Shown here piece by piece: positions 54,031-62,641 of a stretch of 64,000 nt of DNA. The translations under genes and the position numbers were made by a program. A model generated the notes under the pieces. The model worked only from the letters and a program-made list of their open reading frames with translations, had not been told where the DNA came from and ran no database searches. Each line of letters begins with the position of its first letter. Position 1 is the stretch's first letter. Source of the stretch: Pseudomonas sp. GD03944 (lineage in GTDB: Bacteria; Pseudomonadota; Gammaproteobacteria; Pseudomonadales; Pseudomonadaceae); assembly GCF_029839275.1 (NCBI RefSeq), contig NZ_JAOCAH010000003.1, positions 1 to 64,000 of the forward strand, read 5' to 3'.

Positions 54031-54723
54031 CTAGCCTTCGCCGATGGCGAAGCCTTCCGCACGCATCTTTTTCAGCAGGTCCTGCCAGCGGGACAGTTTC
54101 TTGGTATCGCTCTTGCGGCTGTTCGACCCCGCCAGGTACAGGCCTTCGGCATTGAAGGCGTACACCGGCAGCAGGTCCTTGCGTTGCGAGGCAGGGCGTA
54201 TTTCGGCGATCAGGTTGTCCAGCACCAGGGGTTCGGCACCGGGGCTGGCGTAGTAGGTCAGGACCATGTGCGCCTGGTTCTGGCGCAGCGCCTTGACGTA
54301 GGTGATGCGCAGCTTTTCGCTGGGCACCCCGAGGCGGCGCAGGGTGAAGTACTTGGCGATGGAGTAGTCCTCGCAGTCGCCGGCGCCCTTGACCAGGGAT
54401 TCGATGGGGGTGGCCCAGTAGTCGTTCTCCTGCCAGACACGGGTGTCGTCGGAGAAACGGATCTGCCGGTTGAAGAAGCGATTGACCTCGCTCAGCAGCT
54501 CGCGCTCGGGCAGGCCGGCACTGGCGTTGATCAGCGCGTCCCAGGCCTGGATGCGCTCCTTGGCGGCGCCGAGGGTGCCGTAGCGGGTTTCCGCGTTCTG
54601 CAGGATCAGTCCGAAGTCCCAGTTGGCCAGCGCGCCGCTCAGGCCGATCAGCAGCAACGACGCGCCCAGCCAGGGCCGCAGCTGGCGCTGGAATCGTCCT
54701 TGAGTGAGCTGCCCTGGCTGCAT
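54031..54723 (-). CDS. lapG: Periplasmic LapA-cleaving cysteine protease
   Basis: This 230-residue, calcium-dependent, transglutaminase-like protease has an N-terminal signal or anchor segment (about 18-34) and the catalytic triad C117 (GAGDCEDYS), H152 (NQAHMVL) and D169 (VLDN). It cuts the N-terminal retention module off LapA when LapD lets it go at low c-di-GMP, which releases cells from biofilm. GAGG stands about 7 bases before the ATG. It is followed directly by lapD. Confidence 0.96.
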   Translation of the reverse strand: MQPGQLTQGRFQRQLRPWLGASLLLIGLSGALANWDFGLILQNAETRYGTLGAAKERIQAWDALINASAGLPERELLSEVNRFFNRQIRFSDDTRVWQENDYWATPIESLVKGAGDCEDYSIAKYFTLRRLGVPSEKLRITYVKALRQNQAHMVLTYYASPGAEPLVLDNLIAEIRPASQRKDLLPVYAFNAEGLYLAGSNSRKSDTKKLSRWQDLLKKMRAEGFAIGEG

Positions 54724-54807
54724 GACGCGCGCCTCTGCCGGTAATGGACAGAGTCTAGGTGGTGTGCCTGGATTTTGCCGGAAATAGCCAGTGGCCAGGT
54801 GTTGGCG

Positions 54808-55206
54808 TCAAGGGTTTGGCAGAGTCTTCTGCTTGAGGATGTACAGGCTGACCAGCACCGCGCTGGTGAGCATGAACAGACGGGCCCAGAACAGCGGCAC
54901 CAGGTAGCAGGAAAAGCCGATGCTCAGCCACATCAGGCCGAGGGCGTAGACCTTGCCCTTGAGAGGGATGCCGTTGCCTTCCAGGTAGTCGCGAATCCAC
55001 GGGCCGAGGCGGGGGTGATCGACCAGCCAGTGGTAGAAACGCTCGGAGCTGCGCATGAAGCAGGCGGCGGCCAGCAGCAGGAAGGGCGTGGTGGGCAGGA
55101 TCGGCACGAAAATACCGATCACGCCCAGCGCCACGCTCAGCCAACCGACGGCCAGCAGCGCGTAGCGGATGGCCGGGTTGCGATTGATGCGGACGTCGCG
55201 CGCCAT
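54808..55206 (-). CDS. DUF454/YbaN-family inner-membrane protein
   Basis: This 132-residue protein has three or four hydrophobic segments and the family pattern GVIGIFVPILPTTPFLLLAAACFMRSSERFY. The function of YbaN proteins is not known. The start at 55206 is 9 bases after the stop of the upstream UPF0149 gene, so the two are probably co-transcribed; the ribosome-binding site is weak. Confidence 0.88.
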   Translation of the reverse strand: MARDVRINRNPAIRYALLAVGWLSVALGVIGIFVPILPTTPFLLLAAACFMRSSERFYHWLVDHPRLGPWIRDYLEGNGIPLKGKVYALGLMWLSIGFSCYLVPLFWARLFMLTSAVLVSLYILKQKTLPNP

Positions 55207-55214
55207 GGCGCGAC

Positions 55215-55802
55215 TTAGTGGTGACGGGGCTTGAGCAGCGCCGGCTTTTCTTCCGGTGCGTTGCACAGCAGGAACAGGGCGGTCAGCAGCTCGGGGATCT
55301 GATCGACCATGCTGTCGACCAGGTCGCGGTCGCGGGCGATCTCGGCGAACTCCGGCTGTTCGTCGAACAGACCCGAGCCAACCATGATCGGCAGCAGCAG
55401 TTCGCTGACCTCGTCTTCGGCGTCTTCGAACCACACCGACTCACGCAGGAATACGCCTTCCATGAAGCCGATGCACCAGCCGCGCAGTTCGGAATCGTCC
55501 GGGTCGTCGCCCAGGTCGAGGTCGCAGGGCATTTCCGGGTCGTCGTCGCTGGCCAGTTGGCGAGCGATATGGGCTTGCAGTTGCAGCAGGGTGGTTTCGA
55601 TCTCTTCGCGCTCGGCGTCGCTGCGGTAGTGCGGCGGCTCGGCGAACAGCGCGTCGATCCATTCGCGGGCCGGGACCTGGTCCGGGCAGATCGACAGGGC
55701 GGTCAGGTAACCGTGGGCGGCCACGTAGTCCAGGGCCTCTTCGTGCAGCTCATCGGCATCGAGGAAGGCTTGCAGGCGGGACAGTTGCTCGGCGAAGGAC
55801 AT
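55215..55802 (-). CDS. UPF0149 (YgfB/YecA) family protein
   Basis: This 195-residue, highly acidic, cytoplasmic protein has the YecA-type core (LRGWCIGFMEGVFL) and lacks the C-terminal SEC-C zinc motif of longer members. The family's role is poorly known; some Pseudomonas YgfB proteins modulate gene regulators. AGG is placed about 10 bases before the ATG. It is divergent from recQ. Confidence 0.82.
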   Translation of the reverse strand: MSFAEQLSRLQAFLDADELHEEALDYVAAHGYLTALSICPDQVPAREWIDALFAEPPHYRSDAEREEIETTLLQLQAHIARQLASDDDPEMPCDLDLGDDPDDSELRGWCIGFMEGVFLRESVWFEDAEDEVSELLLPIMVGSGLFDEQPEFAEIARDRDLVDSMVDQIPELLTALFLLCNAPEEKPALLKPRHH

Positions 55803-55938
55803 CGTGGGGCTACCTTGAAGGAGTAAACGAGGCTGGATTCTAGTCCAGAGGCGCTTTAGCGGCCATAGTTCCGCTTAAATTGGCTGCTTTTGAAAAGGGC
55901 CCGGTTACAGATGGTCAGCCCCTGGGGTGGCAGATGCG

Positions 55939-55944
55939 TATAAT
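55939..55944 (+). promoter_or_regulatory. Likely -10 element of recQ
   Basis: A perfect TATAAT, preceded by TGCG, lies 25 bases before the recQ ATG. No good -35 hexamer is seen at the usual distance, so the promoter is probably of moderate strength. The mRNA leader would be very short. Confidence 0.5.
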
Positions 55945-55969
55945 GCCCGGCTCGCTCCGGAGACCCGCA

Positions 55970-58096
55970 ATGCTCGACCACGCACAACGCATCCTCAAAG
56001 ACGTCTTTGGCTACGACAGTTTCCGTGGTCGCCAGGGGGCGATCATCGAGCGCGTGGCCGGTGGCGGCGATGCGCTGGTGCTGATGCCCACCGGTGGCGG
56101 CAAGTCCCTGTGTTTCCAGGTGCCGGCGCTGATGCGCGAGGGCCTGGCGGTGGTGGTCTCGCCCCTCATCGCGCTGATGGACGACCAGGTCGCCACGCTG
56201 GAGGAGCTGGGGGTGGCCGCGGTGGCGCTGAACTCCACCCTGGGTGCGGACGAGCAGCGCAGCATCGCCGACCGTATCCGCCGCGGCGAGATCAAGATGC
56301 TCTACCTGGCCCCGGAGCGCCTGGTGCAGCCGCGCATGCTGGCCTTCCTGCAGAGCCTGGACATCGCCCTGTTCGCCATCGACGAAGCCCACTGCGTGTC
56401 GCAGTGGGGCCACGATTTCCGCCCCGAATACCTGCAGCTGGGGCAACTGGCCGAGCTGTTCCCGAATGTGCCGCGCATCGCCCTGACGGCCACCGCCGAC
56501 ATGCGCACCCGCGAGGAAATCGTCACCCGCCTGCACCTGCAGAACGCCGAGCGTTTCCTGTCGAGCTTCGATAGGCCGAACATCTTCTACCGCATCGTGC
56601 CCAAGGAGCAGCCGCGCAAGCAGTTGCTGAGCTTCCTGGCGGCGCGCAAGGGCGATGCGGGCATCGTCTATTGCCTGTCGCGCAAGAAGGTCGAGGAGGT
56701 GGCGTCGTTCCTCTCCGAGCAGGGCTTTCCGGCGCTGCCGTACCACGCCGGGCTGGCCAGCGACCTGCGCGCCTACCACCAGAAGCGCTTCCTCAACGAG
56801 GAGGGCCTGATCATGGTGGCGACCATCGCCTTCGGCATGGGCATCGACAAACCCAACGTGCGTTTCGTCGCCCACCTCGACCTGCCCAAGTCCCTGGAGG
56901 CCTATTACCAGGAAACCGGGCGGGCAGGGCGCGACGGCCTGCCGGCGGATGCCTGGATGGCCTACGGCCTGCAGGACGTGATCTTCCTCAAGCAGATGCT
57001 CAACAACTCCGAAGGCGACGAGCGCCACAAGCGCGTCGAGCAGCACAAGCTCGATGCCATGCTGGCGCTGTGCGAGGAAACCCGCTGCCGCCGCCAGGCG
57101 CTGCTGGCCTATTTCGACGAAGAGCTGCCGACCCCCTGCGGGCACTGCGACAACTGCATCGACGGGGTGCAGACCTGGGACGCCACCGAGCCGGCGCGCC
57201 AGGCGCTGTCGACCATCTACCGCAGCGGCCAGCGCTATGGCGTGGGCTACCTGGTCGATATCCTGCTGGGCCGTGACAACGAGAAGATTCGCGCATCCGG
57301 CCATCAGCACCTGGCGGTGTTCGGCATGGGCAAGGCCTTCAGCGAAGGCGAGTGGCGCTCATTGTTCCGCCAGTTGGTGGCGCGCGGCCTGGCCGATGTC
57401 GACCTGGAAGGTTTCGGTGGCCTGCGCCTGTCCGACAGTTGCCGGCCCCTGCTGCGCGGCGAAGTGACCCTGCAACTGCGCCGCGACCTGAAACCGCAGC
57501 AAAGCGCCAAGGCCTCCAGCAGCGCCGCCAGCCAGCTGGTGCGTGGCGACGAGCGTGAACAGTGGGAAGCCCTGCGTGCCCTGCGCCGCAAACTGGCGGA
57601 AGAGCACGGCGTGCCGCCGTACGTGATCTTCCCCGATGCCACCCTGCTGGAAATGCTGCGCAGCAAGCCGGGCACCCTGGCCGAGATGGCCCAGGTCAGC
57701 GGCGTCGGCGCGCGCAAGCTGGAGCGTTATGGCGAGGCCTTCCTCGAGGTGCTGGGCGGTGCGGAGGAGGCGCCGAGCGTGGTGGTCGACCTGCGCCACG
57801 AACTGGTCAGCCTGGCCCGGGCGGGCATGACCCCGCTGCAGATCGCCGGCCAGCTCAAGTGCACGGAAAAGAACGTCTACAGCCTGCTGGCCGAGGCCAT
57901 CGGCAGCCAGCAGTTGTCCCTGGAGCAAGCCCTGGACCTGCCGGAAGAGCTGCTCGGGGAAATCCAGGACATGTTCCTCGACGGCGAAGGCGAGCTGCCC
58001 TCGGTGGCCGACGTGGCCGATGCGTTTGCCGGTCGCGTCGACGAAGGCGTGCTGCATTGTGTGCGGGCCGCGTTGCAGGCCGAGTTCGAGGTCTGA
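55970..58096 (+). CDS. recQ: ATP-dependent DNA helicase RecQ
   Basis: This 708-residue 3'-5' helicase of recombination and replication repair has Walker A (PTGGGKS, K45), DEAH box (138-141), motif VI ([10 protein letters not shown]), the zinc-binding cysteines (CRRQ ... CGHCDNC), an RQC winged helix and an HRDC domain (about 520-600). A further C-terminal segment of about 100 residues includes a helix-turn-helix-like stretch ([21 protein letters not shown]). The start at 55970 ([10 protein letters not shown]) has CGGAGA upstream; earlier in-frame ATGs precede the likely promoter. Confidence 0.96.
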   Translation: MLDHAQRILKDVFGYDSFRGRQGAIIERVAGGGDALVLMPTGGGKSLCFQVPALMREGLAVVVSPLIALMDDQVATLEELGVAAVALNSTLGADEQRSIADRIRRGEIKMLYLAPERLVQPRMLAFLQSLDIALFAIDEAHCVSQWGHDFRPEYLQLGQLAELFPNVPRIALTATADMRTREEIVTRLHLQNAERFLSSFDRPNIFYRIVPKEQPRKQLLSFLAARKGDAGIVYCLSRKKVEEVASFLSEQGFPALPYHAGLASDLRAYHQKRFLNEEGLIMVATIAFGMGIDKPNVRFVAHLDLPKSLEAYYQETGRAGRDGLPADAWMAYGLQDVIFLKQMLNNSEGDERHKRVEQHKLDAMLALCEETRCRRQALLAYFDEELPTPCGHCDNCIDGVQTWDATEPARQALSTIYRSGQRYGVGYLVDILLGRDNEKIRASGHQHLAVFGMGKAFSEGEWRSLFRQLVARGLADVDLEGFGGLRLSDSCRPLLRGEVTLQLRRDLKPQQSAKASSSAASQLVRGDEREQWEALRALRRKLAEEHGVPPYVIFPDATLLEMLRSKPGTLAEMAQVSGVGARKLERYGEAFLEVLGGAEEAPSVVVDLRHELVSLARAGMTPLQIAGQLKCTEKNVYSLLAEAIGSQQLSLEQALDLPEELLGEIQDMFLDGEGELPSVADVADAFAGRVDEGVLHCVRAALQAEFEV

Positions 58097-58144
58097 GACG
58101 CTGGCCGCCGGCTTGCAGGTAGTGACTTTTGCCATCTAAGGTGA

Positions 58145-59332
58145 GTGCTGGAACACGAAATCGAGGTGGCGGTGTCGAGCGATCAAACCTGGCTTGAGGA
58201 CGTTCAGCCGAGTCCCTATGCCGACCAGTTGGCCAAGGGATTTCGTCGCTTGCGCTTTTCCCGGCCCCTGGAGTCCGAGTACCGCCGCCACCGGCAAGGC
58301 GAAAGCTCGATGCTCAAGCGCGTCGCCCTGGTCTTCACTCTCCTGATCTGGCTGGCGTTCATCTCGATCGACATACTGCTCATCCCGCCGCCCTACCTGG
58401 GGTGGATTCTCGTGGTTCGTCTGGCGGTTCTGGGCGTGCTGCTGGGGTTGGGAGGGCTGCTGCTGTGGGGAGTTCGCCTCTCTTGCTACCAGCCGTTGAG
58501 CATCCTGGGGGCGCTTGCCCTGGGCCTGGGCATCGCCGCCATCGTCCCCATCGGGCGCCTGTACGATCCGAACTACCCCTATGAAGGGCTGCTGCTGGCG
58601 AGCATCGCGATCTACTTCCTGCTTGGGCTGCGCCTGATCGAAGCGGCGTTGTGCGCGCTGGCGCTGATGCTGATCTACGCGGGCGTCGAGGTGCTGTCCG
58701 GGCTGCCGCTGGTGGAGCTGACCAGCAACCTGTTGTTCCTGCTGTGCAGCAACCTGATCGGTGGCGTGGGCTGTTACCTGCTGGAGTACAAGTCGCGCGA
58801 GGATTTCCTGCTGCGCAACCTGATGCGCCTGCTGGCCGATCACGACAGCCTGACCGGGCTGAACAACCGGCGCAGCTTCAACCGCCAGTTCGAGCGGCTG
58901 TGGCGCCAGGCCCTGCGCGAGAGCAAGTCCCTGGCGCTGCTGCTCTGCGACATCGACCACTTCAAGGCCTACAACGACCGCTACGGGCACCAGGCCGGCG
59001 ATGTCGTGCTGCAACGGGTCGGCACGCTGTTGCAGGAGGCTGCCCGGCGTCCGCTGGACATGGCGGTGCGCCTGGGCGGCGAGGAGTTCGCGGTGTTGCT
59101 GTACGACATCGGCGAGATGGAGGCCCGGCACCGCGCCGACGCCATGCGCAAGGCCCTGGAAACCCTCGGCATCGAACACGAGAAATCCACCACGGCCAGC
59201 GTGCTGACCATGTCCGTCGGCGTGGCCTGCATCTGCCCGGGGGAAGAGGGCGCGTTCGCCGTGCTGTACGAGCACGCCGATCGGGCGTTGTACGAGGCCA
59301 AGGCATTTGGGCGCAACCGCGTGGTGGCCTGA
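58145..59332 (+). CDS. Membrane-bound diguanylate cyclase
   Basis: This protein of about 395 residues has a cytoplasmic N-terminus (1-55), about six membrane segments (56-210) and a GGDEF domain. The active motif is G311-G-E-E-F315 and the inhibitory site RPLD lies five residues before that motif, so it should make c-di-GMP and be product-inhibited. The sensor part has no domain I recognise. The GTG start at 58145 has AAGG only 3 bases upstream; an ATG at 58310 is possible. It could feed the LapD system encoded nearby, though nothing proves that. Confidence 0.9.
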   Translation: MLEHEIEVAVSSDQTWLEDVQPSPYADQLAKGFRRLRFSRPLESEYRRHRQGESSMLKRVALVFTLLIWLAFISIDILLIPPPYLGWILVVRLAVLGVLLGLGGLLLWGVRLSCYQPLSILGALALGLGIAAIVPIGRLYDPNYPYEGLLLASIAIYFLLGLRLIEAALCALALMLIYAGVEVLSGLPLVELTSNLLFLLCSNLIGGVGCYLLEYKSREDFLLRNLMRLLADHDSLTGLNNRRSFNRQFERLWRQALRESKSLALLLCDIDHFKAYNDRYGHQAGDVVLQRVGTLLQEAARRPLDMAVRLGGEEFAVLLYDIGEMEARHRADAMRKALETLGIEHEKSTTASVLTMSVGVACICPGEEGAFAVLYEHADRALYEAKAFGRNRVVA

Positions 59333-59428
59333 TTGGCGCGTTTTGTCGCTCGGCTGGCGCGGCGCGTGAGTGGCGACGCGAAGCGGCACTGCTAGCATTC
59401 CAGCACTGTTTTGCGAGCGATTTACCCG

Positions 59429-60445
59429 ATGGAACGACTGATCCAGGCCAATGGCCAGCCTCACTACGGCCTGTTTTCCAGCCCGCCCGGCCTGATCAAC
59501 TACCGCGATTTCGACTTCCGCTCCCCCATGGGGCGCCGCCTGGGCGCCCTGGCCAAATGGCGGCGTTTCCACCAGTTCCAGTATTTCGGCATCATCAGCG
59601 ACACCCTGATCGGCGGCTGCGCCCTGGCCAACCTGAGCCTGGCGGGGATCGGCTTCGTCTACCTGTTCCACCCGGCCAGCGGGCGCATGATCGAACGCCA
59701 GTTCAAATTGCCGTTCGGCCTGGGCACGCAGTTTTCCCAGCGCCCGGATGATGGCGTGTGCGAGTTGCGCAGCGGGCGCAACCGCTTGCGTCTGGAGAAC
59801 CAGCCCGGCGTGCGCGAGAAGCGCCTGCTGGTGGAACTGGACGACGGCACGCGCATCGATGCGGCATTCAGCGAGACCGAGCCGGCCTTCCAGCCCATGT
59901 GCATCAGCACGCCCACCGCGGTGAATGGCTGGGTCTACGCGCAGAAGGTGGCGGGGGTGCGCTGCTCCGGGCACATCCGCAGTGCCCTGGGCGAATTCGA
60001 CCTGGAACAGATCGATGCCTTCGCCCACCACGACTGGTCGGCCGGCTACATGCGCCCGGAAACCCACTGGAACTGGGCCTGCCTGTCCGGCCGTGCCGAG
60101 CGGCAGCGGGTCGGCCTGAACCTGTCGTGCGGGGTCAACGAAACCAGTTTCACCGAGAACTGCTACTGGCTGGACGGCGAGCTGATCAAGGTCGACACGG
60201 TGCGTTTCGATTTCCAGCGCCGCCGCCCGCTGGAGCCCTGGCGCATCGATTCCCACGACGGCCAGGTGGCGCTGCGTTTCGAGGCCCGGGGCCTGCACCA
60301 GGAGCACATGAACCTGGGCATCCTGGCCAGCAACTTCAAGCAGATCTTCGGTCAGTTCAGCGGCGTGCTGCGGCCGGTCGGGCGGCCGGAGGTGCCCATC
60401 GCCAACTGCTGGGGCTTCGTCGAAGATCAATATGTGAAATGGTGA
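59429..60445 (+). CDS. DUF2804 domain protein
   Basis: This 338-residue protein matches the DUF2804 type (FDFRSPMGRRLGALAKWRRFHQFQYFGI near the N-terminus, NWACLSGR and GLNLSCGVNETSFTENCYWLDG later). It is predicted to be a beta-rich soluble protein related to the lipocalin-like hydroxyneurosporene synthase group. Its function is unknown. The ATG at 59429 is preferred to one six codons earlier, which lies further from the family N-terminus; both lack a strong ribosome-binding site. Confidence 0.82.
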   Translation: MERLIQANGQPHYGLFSSPPGLINYRDFDFRSPMGRRLGALAKWRRFHQFQYFGIISDTLIGGCALANLSLAGIGFVYLFHPASGRMIERQFKLPFGLGTQFSQRPDDGVCELRSGRNRLRLENQPGVREKRLLVELDDGTRIDAAFSETEPAFQPMCISTPTAVNGWVYAQKVAGVRCSGHIRSALGEFDLEQIDAFAHHDWSAGYMRPETHWNWACLSGRAERQRVGLNLSCGVNETSFTENCYWLDGELIKVDTVRFDFQRRRPLEPWRIDSHDGQVALRFEARGLHQEHMNLGILASNFKQIFGQFSGVLRPVGRPEVPIANCWGFVEDQYVKW

Positions 60446-60491
60446 AACATATCGACGCGCCGGAGTATTGCTCTCGGCATTGCAGTCATGG

Positions 60492-60510
60492 TTAGCTGGC
60501 TAATAATTAG
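60492..60510 (+). promoter_or_regulatory. Candidate MarR operator
   Basis: Two overlapping palindromes, TTAGC-TG-GCTAA (60492-60503) and CTAAT-A-ATTAG (60500-60510), lie 30-48 bases before the marR start in an AT-rich stretch. This fits autorepression by the MarR-type regulator, a common arrangement. Confidence 0.55.
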
Positions 60511-60540
60511 TTTTTTATACTTATAAGAGCCGTTGCCACC

Positions 60541-60975
60541 ATGTCGCTAACCGATCAACACCGTTTTGCCATGCAGCTTGCCCAGTTGTCCCGCGCCTGG
60601 CGCGCCGAATTGGACCGTCGCCTGGTCGGGCTGGGCCTGTCACAGGCGCGCTGGCTGGTGTTGCTGCACCTGGCGCGCTTCGATGAACTGCCGACCCAGC
60701 GTGAGCTGGCGCAGAGCGTCGGGGTGGAAGGGCCGACCCTGGCGCGCCTGCTCGACAGCCTGGAAGCCCAGGGCCTGGTGAGCCGGCACATGGTGCCCGA
60801 GGACCGTCGCGCCAAGAAGATCGCCCTGAGCCCCAAGGCGCAGCCGCTGATCGAGAAGATCGAGGCGATTTCCACCCAGCTGCGCCAGGAGCTGTTCGCC
60901 GGCATCGACGAAGACGAACTGCGCCGTTGCCAGCAAGTCCACGCGCGCATCCTGAGTAACCTGGAAAAGCGCTGA
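60541..60975 (+). CDS. MarR-family transcriptional regulator
   Basis: This 144-residue winged-helix protein has a recognition helix in LAQSVGVEGPTLARLLDSLEAQGLV and the wing residues PEDRRAKKIALS (DRR motif). It resembles SlyA/MarR regulators that repress efflux genes until a phenolic or drug ligand binds. Its stop and the next ATG share one base (TGATG), so it is co-translated with the MFS pump. Candidate operators lie just upstream. Confidence 0.92.
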   Translation: MSLTDQHRFAMQLAQLSRAWRAELDRRLVGLGLSQARWLVLLHLARFDELPTQRELAQSVGVEGPTLARLLDSLEAQGLVSRHMVPEDRRAKKIALSPKAQPLIEKIEAISTQLRQELFAGIDEDELRRCQQVHARILSNLEKR

Positions 60976-62378
60976 TGCAGCACGACCTGGCCGCCTTGCA
61001 AGCGCGCTATGGGGCGCGCTACCCGCAATGGCTGCTGGGTATCCTGATGGTCGGCAGCATGGCCATGGTGCTGGCCTCGACCAGCATCAACGTCGCGCTG
61101 CCTGCGATCATGCAGGACTTCGCCATCGGCCGCCCCCTGGCCCAATGGCTCTCCACCGGATTTCTCGCAGCGATGACCGCCGGCCTGCTGCTGGCGGCCT
61201 GGGCCCACGCACGCCTGGGCGCCCGCCGCACAGCCCAGGTCGGCTTGCTGCTGTTCATCGTCAGCTCGCTGCTGGCACTGGTGGCGCAAGCGGCCTGGCA
61301 ACTGATTGCGCTGCGTATCATCCAGGGGCTGTGCGCCGGTATCGTCCAGCCCCTGGCGATGGTGCTGATCTTCCGCGTCTTCGCCGACGGCGGCCGCGGC
61401 ACGGCCCTGGGCCTCTACGGGCTGGGCGTGATGATCGCGCCGACCCTGGGGCCGACCATCGGCGGTTACCTGGTCGATCATTTCGGCTGGCACGCGGTGT
61501 TCTGGTTGCCGCTGCCGTTGTGCGTGCTCGGTGTGCTGGGCGGCCACTGGCTGTTGCCCAACCAGCGTGAGCGCAGCACGCCATTCCTGGATGTCTGGGC
61601 GTTTGCCCTGCTGTGCGTGGCGCTGTTCGCCTCCCTGGGCGCGCTGGCCGAGGCGCAGCGATTTTCCTGGCTCGATGCGCGGGTCTGGGCGCCGGGGTTG
61701 CTCGGCGTCGTTACCGCGGTCGGTTTCTTCGTGCGCAGCTGGCGCAGCAGCACGCCGTTGCTGCCGCTGACACTGTGGCGCCACGCCGGGTTTCGCAGCG
61801 CGAGCTGGGTGGCCCTGGCCCTCGGCCTGGGCTTGTACGGCTCGACCTACCTGATCCCGCTGTACCTGCAGACCGTGGAAGGCTATGGCGCCGGTCGCGC
61901 CGGCCTGCTGCTGTTGCCCACCGGCATCATGATGGGCTTCGCCTCGTTTTTCGGCGGCTGGCTGAGCGATCGCCTGAGCGCCGCGGTGCTGTTGACCGGC
62001 GGCCTGCTGGTGTTCGCCGTGTCCTGCGCCGGCCTGGGCTGGCAGGGGCAGGGCGCTTCGTTCCTGGTGCTGTGTTTCTGGGCCTGCGTCGGCCGCATCG
62101 GCCTGGGCATCCTGCTGCCGGCGTTGAGCACCGGGTCGCTGGATATCCTCAGCCAGGACGAACTGGCCCAGGGCGCCGGGGCGATCACCTTCGTTCGGCA
62201 ACTTGGCGGCGCATTCGGGGTCAATTTGTTGACCTTCTTCCTCGAGTGGCGGCACGCGCGCGAAGGGATGGGCCTGCTGGCGGAGGCCAGGGCTTTCCAG
62301 CAGAGTTTCTGGCTGATGGCCGGGGTGTTCGTGCTGACGATGCTGGCTGCCTGGCACGTGCGTTCGCGTGCGGCATGA
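60975..62378 (+). CDS. MFS efflux transporter (EmrB/QacA, DHA2 type)
   Basis: This 467-residue inner-membrane protein has about 14 hydrophobic segments and the DHA2 signature (LGLYGLGVMIAPTLGPTIGGYLVDHFGWHAVFW). It probably exports toxic organic compounds by proton antiport. No adaptor (EmrA) gene is present next to it, so it works alone or with a remote partner. It is controlled with the MarR gene. Confidence 0.92.
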   Translation: MQHDLAALQARYGARYPQWLLGILMVGSMAMVLASTSINVALPAIMQDFAIGRPLAQWLSTGFLAAMTAGLLLAAWAHARLGARRTAQVGLLLFIVSSLLALVAQAAWQLIALRIIQGLCAGIVQPLAMVLIFRVFADGGRGTALGLYGLGVMIAPTLGPTIGGYLVDHFGWHAVFWLPLPLCVLGVLGGHWLLPNQRERSTPFLDVWAFALLCVALFASLGALAEAQRFSWLDARVWAPGLLGVVTAVGFFVRSWRSSTPLLPLTLWRHAGFRSASWVALALGLGLYGSTYLIPLYLQTVEGYGAGRAGLLLLPTGIMMGFASFFGGWLSDRLSAAVLLTGGLLVFAVSCAGLGWQGQGASFLVLCFWACVGRIGLGILLPALSTGSLDILSQDELAQGAGAITFVRQLGGAFGVNLLTFFLEWRHAREGMGLLAEARAFQQSFWLMAGVFVLTMLAAWHVRSRAA

Positions 62379-62641
62379 CAGCGGTCGGCAAGAATGTGAA
62401 CTGCGTCGGTTTTTTTGGATAGCCACCTACGCATTGCGTATGATGGCGCCATGCCCAGTGTCATGCATGCAGAGAGCCGAGCAAGACTGCAAATCATGGC
62501 CATACTCACTTATTAGCCGGGTTCGACATGGACCGTCACCTGCCGCTTGAACACGTTGCAACGTCTGCGTCATCACCTTCAGGGCAGGTACGCCTGGGTG
62601 TCAGCAGCAGACGGGTTGCTAGGGATCTACCGGGAGTTTTC
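62379..62641 (+). promoter_or_regulatory. Promoter and leader region of fimV
   Basis: This 263-base region holds no supported gene. TATGAT (62439-62444) with a weak TTGGAT 18 bases before it is the best promoter I see, giving a leader of about 190 bases. GGAG lies 6 bases before the fimV ATG. Confidence 0.45.

Noticed and set aside
58136-60430. Minus-strand frame of 764 codons across the cyclase and DUF2804 genes
   Set aside because: It spans two real genes and the gap between them, with antisense composition.
60555-62426. Minus-strand frame of 623 codons opposite marR and the MFS gene
   Set aside because: The plus-strand genes are overlapping and well motivated; this frame is Gln/Arg/Ala-rich shadow sequence.
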